From NCBI RefSeq assembly GCF_022829285.1, contig NZ_JAKSYI010000055.1, positions 1-64,000 on the forward strand: 64,000 bases of DNA. Reading direction: 5' to 3'. The position numbers were made by a program, and so were the translations under genes. Origin of the DNA: Methylobacterium sp. J-078. GTDB taxonomy: Bacteria > Pseudomonadota > Alphaproteobacteria > Rhizobiales > Beijerinckiaceae. The notes beneath the pieces are model-generated. The model made no database searches, was not told the DNA's origin, and saw nothing but the letters and a program-made list of their open reading frames with translations. Shown piece after piece: positions 58,213 through 64,000 of the stretch (position 1 is its first letter; each line of letters starts with the position of its first letter).

Positions 58213-58971
58213 TCAGGCAGAGATGCCGCTGCGCAACCCGTTGAGGAGCGCGTCCACGTCGGCCCGTGCGGCCGCCAGCGCGGCGGCATCGCGCCCGCGC
58301 ACGACGATGCGATTGGCAAATCCGTTCGGTGTCATCGACGGATAGGAGCCGATCGAGACCGTCGCGTGCGCCTTGGCGATGGTCGCCAGACCACCCGCGT
58401 AGTTGCCCTCGGGCAGGTTGCCGGCCTCGATGGTCTCCGACAGGACCTTGGCGCCGGTCGCCAGGGTCGGGCCGACATTGTCGAGCATCGCCTGCATGAT
58501 TCCCGGGACGCCTGCCATGACGATGACGTTGCCCAGGCGGAAGCCCGGCGCCTTGGAAACGGGGTTGGCGATGAGGTCGGCCCCGGCCGGGATGCGCGCC
58601 ATGCGCAGGCGCGCTTCGTTCAGATCCTCTGGCCTGTGGCGCTCCAGCAACATCGCCTTCGCCCGGGGGTCGACGTCGATCGTCACCCCGAAGGCGGCAG
58701 CCACGCAGTCGGCCGTGATGTCGTCGTGGGTCGGGCCGATGCCGCCGGTGGTGAAGAGGTAGGTGTAGGATTCGCGCAGAGCGTTGATCGCCGCGACGAT
58801 GCGGTCGGCCTCGTCGGGCACGATGCGGACTTCCTTCAGGTCGACGCCGATGGCGGTGCAATAATCCGCGATGGAGCCGATGTTCTTGTCCTTGGTGCGC
58901 CCGGACAGGATCTCGTCGCCGATGACCAGGACGGCAGCGGTGACGGCGGCGGGTTCGATGGGTGCGGGCAC
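58213..58971 (-). CDS. MoaB/CinA-like molybdopterin-binding domain protein
   Basis: The 252-residue protein has VIGDEILSGRTKDKN near the N-terminus and FTTGGIGPTHDDITADC further on, the signature of the MoaB/MogA fold as found in the N-terminal half of CinA. It lacks the C-terminal nicotinamide-mononucleotide deamidase domain. Standalone proteins of this type are common in alphaproteobacteria; a molybdopterin or ADP-ribose role is possible but not shown. The start is a GTG at 58971; no nearby ATG would keep the first strand. Confidence 0.83.
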   Translation of the reverse strand: MPAPIEPAAVTAAVLVIGDEILSGRTKDKNIGSIADYCTAIGVDLKEVRIVPDEADRIVAAINALRESYTYLFTTGGIGPTHDDITADCVAAAFGVTIDVDPRAKAMLLERHRPEDLNEARLRMARIPAGADLIANPVSKAPGFRLGNVIVMAGVPGIMQAMLDNVGPTLATGAKVLSETIEAGNLPEGNYAGGLATIAKAHATVSIGSYPSMTPNGFANRIVVRGRDAAALAAARADVDALLNGLRSGISA

Positions 58972-59038
58972 GGTAGATCCGGGGCAGGGGGCGAGACCTT
59001 GCCAAGTAGCGCAGCAGGGCCCGCCTGACCACGCGTTC

Positions 59039-61309
59039 TCAGCGTGCGCCGCGCTGGAGGTCGCCGTCGATGAGGAGCGCGCTCTTGCCGTCGAGGCGGT
59101 TGCGGTAGACCTGCAGGTTCTCCATCACCCGCTGGACGTAGTTGCGCGTCTCCGTAAAGGGGATACGCTCGACCCAGTCGATCGGGTCGATGCCGGCCCT
59201 GCGCGGGTCACCGAAAGCATCGATCCACTTCTTCACGTTGCCGCCGCCGGCATTGTAGGCCGCGAACGCGAGGATGTACGAGCCGCGCCAATCCTCCATG
59301 AGTTCGCCGAGATGGGCTTGGCCGAGGCGGGCGTTGTAGGCGGGATCGCTGGTCAGGCGGTCCTGGTCGAAGCTGGCGTTGACGCGACGGGCGGTGCGCT
59401 GGGCGGTGGCCGGCATCATCTGCATCAGCCCACGCGCGCCGACGCTGGACTGCGCGAGCGGATCGAACTGGCTCTCCTGCCGGGCGATGGCGAAGACCAT
59501 CGCCTTCTCCACCAGGGGAACGGCGGCCGACGCCTCATAATTCGGGATGCCGATGGTCGGGTAGGCATGGGCGTCGAGGGGCAGGCCGCGCTGCACCGCC
59601 GCCTTGCCGATGGCCACGAGGGCCCGCGAGTTGCGCTGCTCGGCGGCGATGTTTCCGAGCGCTTCGAGCTCGGCCGCGTCGGTGAGGCGGTTGGCCGTGT
59701 CGATGTAGAGCGGCAGCGCGAGGTCGCGGATCGCAGCGGCCTCCAGCATCTTCAGGGCCCGCACGTAGAGGCGCTGGTCGAAGGCCACCTGCTGGGCGGC
59801 GTCGAGGCTCGCGATGCTGCGCAGCGACAGGCTGGAGCGCCCGAGCTTCGTGCGTGCCAGCTGGCCGTAATACGCGATGGGCTGAAGGGCCGCCCGCTCG
59901 TAGAAGCCCTTGGCGGCACCGGACTGGCCAAGGGCTTCGGCGGCGCGTCCCTGCCAATAGGCCGTGCGGGCGAGCGAGATCGGCGTCTCGGCGATCCGGG
60001 CGGCCTCGGCGAAGTGTTGCGCCGCTTTCGCCGCGTCGTCCTGGAAGCGCAGTGCGATCCAACCGGCGTGGAATTCGGCCTCGATCCGCTTCTCGACGGT
60101 GCGGGCGCAGGGTGCCCGCGCCACCGCGTAGGCGGCTCCAGGGTCGTTGGCGTCGATCAACTTGCGGGCGACGATCCGGCGCTCGACCCACCACTCGTCG
60201 CCGTCGACCAGCACGTCGGGGTTCGTAGGCGCGGTGGCCAGCATCGCGGCCGCCTCCACGAACTTGTCGTGGCGGCGCAGGTACTGAGCCCGCGACAGAA
60301 TATAGGAGGAATCGCTCCGCAGGGCCGGCGGCACCGCGTTGAGAGCGGCCGGCGCGCTCGAGCTCTTGTCCTCCACCGCGCGCCGCGCACGCACGAGGGT
60401 CGCGTAGCTGCCGCCCGCCAGCGTCGCCGCCCGCCCGGCCGTGTCGTAATCCTCCTTCAGGAGCGCGCGCTCCATCCGGTAGCGGTGATCGACCCGGCTC
60501 AGCGTCGTCGGGAAGGCATCGAGCACCCGCATCTCGAGGTTCCGCCCGAAGGTCTCGGAGCGCCACAGGTCGCGCACCAGCGCGGCGGCGTCCTCGTCGA
60601 GCCCTTCCGCCCGGAAGGCCAGGGCCAGGGCGAACTTGCCCGGCGCGCTCGCCGGCCGCGAGGCGGCAAAGTAAGCCCGCACGGTCGCGGGATTGCGACG
60701 CTCGGTGAGCAGGGCCTCCTCGGCGCGGCGGCGGAGGAGGGGACCGGCCGGCCAGTCGGGATTGCTGCGGGTGAAGGCGACGGTGCGCTCGAAGCCGATG
60801 CCGGCGCCTGCCCGGATCGCCACCCATTCGAGAAGGGCGCGCGCCGCCGGGTCCTTGAATCCGTCCCGAAGGCGGTCGCCCTCGGAGACGCGGCCCTTGC
60901 GATAGGCGTCGATCGCCTGGCGCAGCGCGGGCAAGTCGACATCGGGCGCCACCTGGGCGGCGCGGCTCGGGTCAGGGACCTCGGGGACGGGAGCCGCCGG
61001 AGAGACGGTGGCATCCGGAATCGGAAAGGCGATGCCCGCCTCGGGATCGGCGGAGGCGTAGGCCTTGGCGGCCGCCGGCAGGCCCTGGCTCGGAGCGGCC
61101 TCCGGCGTCTTCGCCTCGATCTTCAGGGCATCCACCGCGATGGGGTCGGCGACCTTGGCCTCGGGCAGGGCGGCGGAGGGGGCCACCGCATCGCTGGCCG
61201 GGCGGAGGCTCGGCGCGTCCCCCTCCAGGCCCGTGGAGGCTGCGAGGGCGCCGGCCGAAACAAGGCTAAGGGCCAGCATCAGGGCTGCGCGCTGCGTCGA
61301 GAACACCAT
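59039..61309 (-). CDS. Soluble lytic murein transglycosylase
   Basis: The 756-residue periplasmic protein has a signal peptide (MVFSTQRAALMLALSLVSAG, cleaved after ALA), a long alpha-helical superhelical domain (about 170-590), and a C-terminal SLT domain. The catalytic Glu612 lies in ARQESQFDP, followed by VGARGLMQMMPATAQ, AAYNAGGGNV and FTETRNYVQRVM. It cleaves the MurNAc-GlcNAc bond with anhydro product formation. GGAAG lies 5 bases before the ATG at 61309, better than the upstream ATG at 61327. It is divergent from dapA. Confidence 0.93.
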   Translation of the reverse strand: MVFSTQRAALMLALSLVSAGALAASTGLEGDAPSLRPASDAVAPSAALPEAKVADPIAVDALKIEAKTPEAAPSQGLPAAAKAYASADPEAGIAFPIPDATVSPAAPVPEVPDPSRAAQVAPDVDLPALRQAIDAYRKGRVSEGDRLRDGFKDPAARALLEWVAIRAGAGIGFERTVAFTRSNPDWPAGPLLRRRAEEALLTERRNPATVRAYFAASRPASAPGKFALALAFRAEGLDEDAAALVRDLWRSETFGRNLEMRVLDAFPTTLSRVDHRYRMERALLKEDYDTAGRAATLAGGSYATLVRARRAVEDKSSSAPAALNAVPPALRSDSSYILSRAQYLRRHDKFVEAAAMLATAPTNPDVLVDGDEWWVERRIVARKLIDANDPGAAYAVARAPCARTVEKRIEAEFHAGWIALRFQDDAAKAAQHFAEAARIAETPISLARTAYWQGRAAEALGQSGAAKGFYERAALQPIAYYGQLARTKLGRSSLSLRSIASLDAAQQVAFDQRLYVRALKMLEAAAIRDLALPLYIDTANRLTDAAELEALGNIAAEQRNSRALVAIGKAAVQRGLPLDAHAYPTIGIPNYEASAAVPLVEKAMVFAIARQESQFDPLAQSSVGARGLMQMMPATAQRTARRVNASFDQDRLTSDPAYNARLGQAHLGELMEDWRGSYILAFAAYNAGGGNVKKWIDAFGDPRRAGIDPIDWVERIPFTETRNYVQRVMENLQVYRNRLDGKSALLIDGDLQRGAR

Positions 61310-61496
61310 TGGTTCTTCCAGTCCCATCACCGTGGACAGACCTTCAAGCTCACCCGAAGGGCATTAAGAAGGCATTAACCCCGTGAAAGCAGCGTTTGCG
61401 CCGGTGCGGCCGAGGGCCTATGTCTGCCCGTCCGCGCGAAGCGGGACGCGGCCGGACAACCGGCGCATGACGAGACCGACGGCTGGGAACGCCAGG

Positions 61497-62396
61497 ATGA
61501 CCGAGACCTCCACACGACGCCTCAGGGGCGCGATGTCCGCCCTCGTGACCCCGTTCAAGGACGGTGCCTTCGACGAGGCGGCCTTCCGCAAATTCGTGAA
61601 CTGGCAGATCGCGCAGGGTATCCACGGGCTCGTTCCGACCGGCACCACCGGCGAGAGCCCGACCCTGAGCCACGCGGAGCACGACCGCGTGGTCGAGATC
61701 TGCATCGAGGAGGCCGCCGGCCGCGTACCCGTCATCGCCGGCGCCGGCTCCAATTCCACCGCCGAGGCGGTGGAACGCGCGCGCCACGCCGAGAAGGCCG
61801 GGGCCGATGCGGTTCTCGTGGTCACGCCCTACTACAACAAGCCGACGCAAGGCGGGCTCTACGCGCATTTCAAGGCCGTGAACGACGCCATCGGCATCCC
61901 GATCATCCTCTACAACATCCCCGGCCGCTCCATCGTCGACATGAGCGTCGAGACGATGGCGCGCCTGTACGAACTCAAGAACATCGCCGGCGTGAAGGAT
62001 GCCACGGCCAAGCTCGACCGGGTCAGCCTGCAGCGCCAGGCCATGGGCGAGGACTTCGTCCAGCTTTCGGGCGAAGATGCGACGGCGCTCGGTTTCAACG
62101 CCCATGGCGGCTGTGGCTGCATCTCGGTGGTGTCGAACGTGGCACCCCGGCTCTGCGCCGACCTGCAGGAGGCGACGCTGGGAGGCGACTACGCCAAGGC
62201 CCTCGCGATCCAGGACCGCCTGATGCCCCTGCACGCCAGCATGTTCGTGGAGCCGAACCCCTCTCCCGTGAAGTATGCCCTGGCGCGCCTCGGCCTGATG
62301 ACCGACGAGGTCCGACTTCCGCTCCTCACGGTCAGCGCGGAGACGAAGGCGCTTGTCGATGCCGCCCTGCGCCATGCGGGCCTGCTCGACGCCTGA
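61497..62396 (+). CDS. dapA: 4-hydroxy-tetrahydrodipicolinate synthase
   Basis: DapA condenses pyruvate with aspartate semialdehyde, the first committed step of lysine and diaminopimelate synthesis. The 299-residue TIM barrel has T50-T51 ([11 protein letters not shown]), [14 protein letters not shown]139 (ILYNIPGRS), and the Schiff-base lysine K167 in [10 protein letters not shown]144 in IPGRS also fits. I start at the ATG at 61497; an in-frame ATG at 61533 with AGGGG is an alternative. smpB follows after 82 bases, the usual rhizobial order. Confidence 0.95.
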   Translation: MTETSTRRLRGAMSALVTPFKDGAFDEAAFRKFVNWQIAQGIHGLVPTGTTGESPTLSHAEHDRVVEICIEEAAGRVPVIAGAGSNSTAEAVERARHAEKAGADAVLVVTPYYNKPTQGGLYAHFKAVNDAIGIPIILYNIPGRSIVDMSVETMARLYELKNIAGVKDATAKLDRVSLQRQAMGEDFVQLSGEDATALGFNAHGGCGCISVVSNVAPRLCADLQEATLGGDYAKALAIQDRLMPLHASMFVEPNPSPVKYALARLGLMTDEVRLPLLTVSAETKALVDAALRHAGLLDA

Positions 62397-62478
62397 GCCC
62401 GACTGGCGAAGCGGACCGCGCAGAACCATATTCCTCGGCCCGGTCGCGATGGCGCGGCCGGCCTGACCCGACGTTGTG

Positions 62479-62952
62479 ATGGCTCCCAAACCCGAATCGA
62501 ACCGCCGCGTCGTCGCCGACAACCGCGCCGCCCGCTACCATTACGAGATCACCGATACGTTCGAGGCGGGACTCGCCCTGACGGGGACCGAGGTCAAATC
62601 CCTGCGCAAGGGCAAGGCGACCATCGGCGAGGCCTATGCCGGTCCGTCCGGCACCGACCTGATGTTGTTCAATGCCTACATCCCGGAATACGTCGAGGCG
62701 AACCGCTTCAACCACGAGACCAAGCGGCCGCGTCGCCTGCTGCTCCACCGCAAGCAGATCAACAAGCTGATCGGCGCCACCCAGCGCGAGGGTTTCACCG
62801 TCGTGCCCCTCAAGATCTACTTCAACGAGCGGGGCCGGGCCAAGATCGAGCTCGGCCTTGGCCGAGGCAAGAAGCTCCACGACAAGCGCGAGGCCGCCAA
62901 GGAGCGCGACTGGCAGCGTGACCGCGCCCGGATCCTGCGGGATCGAGGCTAA
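62479..62952 (+). CDS. smpB: SsrA-binding protein (trans-translation)
   Basis: SmpB binds tmRNA and brings it to stalled ribosomes. The 157-residue protein has the OB-fold core: [42 protein letters not shown], and a basic C-terminal tail ([25 protein letters not shown]) that inserts in the mRNA channel. It follows dapA on the same strand. A GTG directly before the ATG at 62479 is a possible alternative start. Confidence 0.96.
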   Translation: MAPKPESNRRVVADNRAARYHYEITDTFEAGLALTGTEVKSLRKGKATIGEAYAGPSGTDLMLFNAYIPEYVEANRFNHETKRPRRLLLHRKQINKLIGATQREGFTVVPLKIYFNERGRAKIELGLGRGKKLHDKREAAKERDWQRDRARILRDRG

Positions 62953-63224
62953 GCAGCCTCGCGTTGGCACGCCAACGCTTCGTCCGCTTAGGGTCTTGGT
63001 GTGTCGCGGATTGTCGTCGCAAAACCGGCAGCCACTTTTGCGAAATCTGCTTTGGTCCTCGCCCCCGAACGGTGGTCGTCGGAGATCGCGATGGTCAGCC
63101 TCGGCGCGGGGCCTTGCTGTCGATGCGATTGTCGCGAACCCGCGCTACCGCGCCCGATTCTAATCGGCACGGCAGCGCAGTATGGACGGCTCGAGGAGCG
63201 AGGGCGTCCGAAGCAACCGTCGCG

Positions 63225-63917
63225 TCAGGTTTCAGAGACCTCGTCGTTCTGACGAATGCCGTAGCGACTTTCCAGGGCCGGACTCGGCCGCACCGAGCGA
63301 TCCGCCGATCCCTCCCCGCGCGAGCGCGTGGGCGTTTCGCCATGGGGGCGTGCCTCCTGCCCACGTGTCTCGTGGTTGCGCGGTGACCGCTCGCCGGCAT
63401 CGCGTCCGATCCGCGGCAGCAGATGAGCAAGGTCGACGAATTCATCGGCTTGGCGCCTCAGATCGTCGGCAATCATGGCGGGCTGCGTCTGGATCGTCGA
63501 GACGACGGTGACCTTCACGCCGCGCCGTTGCATGGCCTTCACGAGCGAACGAAAATCGCCGTCACCCGAGAACAGGATCATGTGATCGATGCGCGGGGCC
63601 AGATCGAGGGCATCGATCGCCAACTCGATGTCGATGTGACCTTTGACTTTTCGCCGTCCCTGCGAATCCACGAACTCCTTGGCGGGCTTCGTGACAACGC
63701 AAAACCCATTGTAATCCAGCCAATCGATCAGTGGTCGAATCGAAGAGTATTCTTGATCTTCGATGACTGCCGTGTAGTAGAATGCCCGCACGAGCAAATC
63801 ACGAGACTGAAATTCTCTCAGAAGTCGCCGATAATCGATTTCCGTACCAAGAGCTTTTGTTGCCGCATATAGATTTGCTCCATCAATAAAGAGCGCACTG
63901 CGTTGACCGGAATGCAT
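63225..63917 (-). CDS. NYN-domain (LabA/DUF88, PIN-like) protein
   Basis: The 230-residue protein has a NYN/PIN-like nuclease fold: D12 in ALFIDGANLYAA, D96 in GHIDIELAIDAL, and LFSGDGDFRSLV with D119 and D121. The acidic residues suggest metal-dependent RNA cleavage, though many members are uncharacterised. A disordered C-terminal tail of about 45 residues, rich in Arg, Glu and Ser, follows. The N-terminal coding part lies in AT-rich DNA (from about 63700 on), unlike its neighbours. I start at the ATG at 63917; an upstream TTG at 63953 would add 12 residues. Confidence 0.85.
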   Translation of the reverse strand: MHSGQRSALFIDGANLYAATKALGTEIDYRRLLREFQSRDLLVRAFYYTAVIEDQEYSSIRPLIDWLDYNGFCVVTKPAKEFVDSQGRRKVKGHIDIELAIDALDLAPRIDHMILFSGDGDFRSLVKAMQRRGVKVTVVSTIQTQPAMIADDLRRQADEFVDLAHLLPRIGRDAGERSPRNHETRGQEARPHGETPTRSRGEGSADRSVRPSPALESRYGIRQNDEVSET

Positions 63918-64000
63918 GCAATGATCCAAAATTTGTCTATCAAAATGACTCAATGAGCGAGATATATGATCCTGAGCGATATTAAAAACCCATTAATATT

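Overview
The window looks like chromosomal DNA of a methylotrophic alphaproteobacterium of the Methylobacterium/Methylorubrum type. The main evidence is a complete serine-cycle and tetrahydrofolate C1 cluster in the order sgaA-hprA-mtdA-fchA-mtkA-mtkB-ppc-mclA (45486-55887), the order known from Methylobacterium extorquens. High GC content, two Omp25-like barrel porins and the general gene complement agree. I see no rRNA, phage, insertion sequence or CRISPR array. The one tRNA gene is a tRNA-Ser(CGA).

Layout. 1-16080 holds mostly housekeeping genes: a truncated porin, pgeF, a Rieske oxygenase, a metallo-hydrolase, hslV and hslU separated by a chemotaxis receptor gene, a GFA protein, an overlapping hemF-SUFU-helicase operon, a yiaAB-like gene with a PspA-like gene behind two operator-like palindromes, trmL and an ABC exporter. 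17135-33460 is an exopolysaccharide region. It has UDP-glucose dehydrogenase, UDP-glucuronate decarboxylase, a Wzy/ligase-type polymerase, a Wzc/GumC chain-length protein whose kinase domain lacks its nucleotide-binding residues, an acyltransferase, a deacetylase, a beta-helix protein, two GT4 transferases, a Wzx-type flippase and a WecG-type transferase. 34000-44895 is mixed: dps, tRNA-Ser, glyQS, a frameshifted HxlR regulator facing a QorB-like reductase, a radical SAM protein, rnhB, and a glycosyltransferase coupled to an LpxH-like phosphoesterase.

45486-55887 is the C1 assimilation block. MtdA and FchA interconvert methylene-, methenyl- and formyl-tetrahydrofolate. SgaA, HprA and Ppc carry the serine-cycle carbon flow through hydroxypyruvate, glycerate and oxaloacetate. 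MtkAB activates malate to malyl-CoA, and MclA cleaves it to acetyl-CoA and glyoxylate. A LysR-type T-N11-A palindrome lies far upstream of sgaA, and strong hairpins and REP-like repeats sit between the cluster genes. 56095-64000 returns to housekeeping: a GlcG/HbpS-like protein, a second porin, a small conserved protein, a MoaB/CinA-like protein, a soluble lytic transglycosylase, dapA, smpB and a NYN-domain protein in AT-rich DNA.

I found no system that I can claim is wholly undescribed. The best leads are the apparently inactive tyrosine-autokinase domain in the polysaccharide cluster, the chemotaxis receptor gene between hslV and hslU, the paired operator ahead of the PspA-like operon, and the structured gaps within the serine-cycle block.
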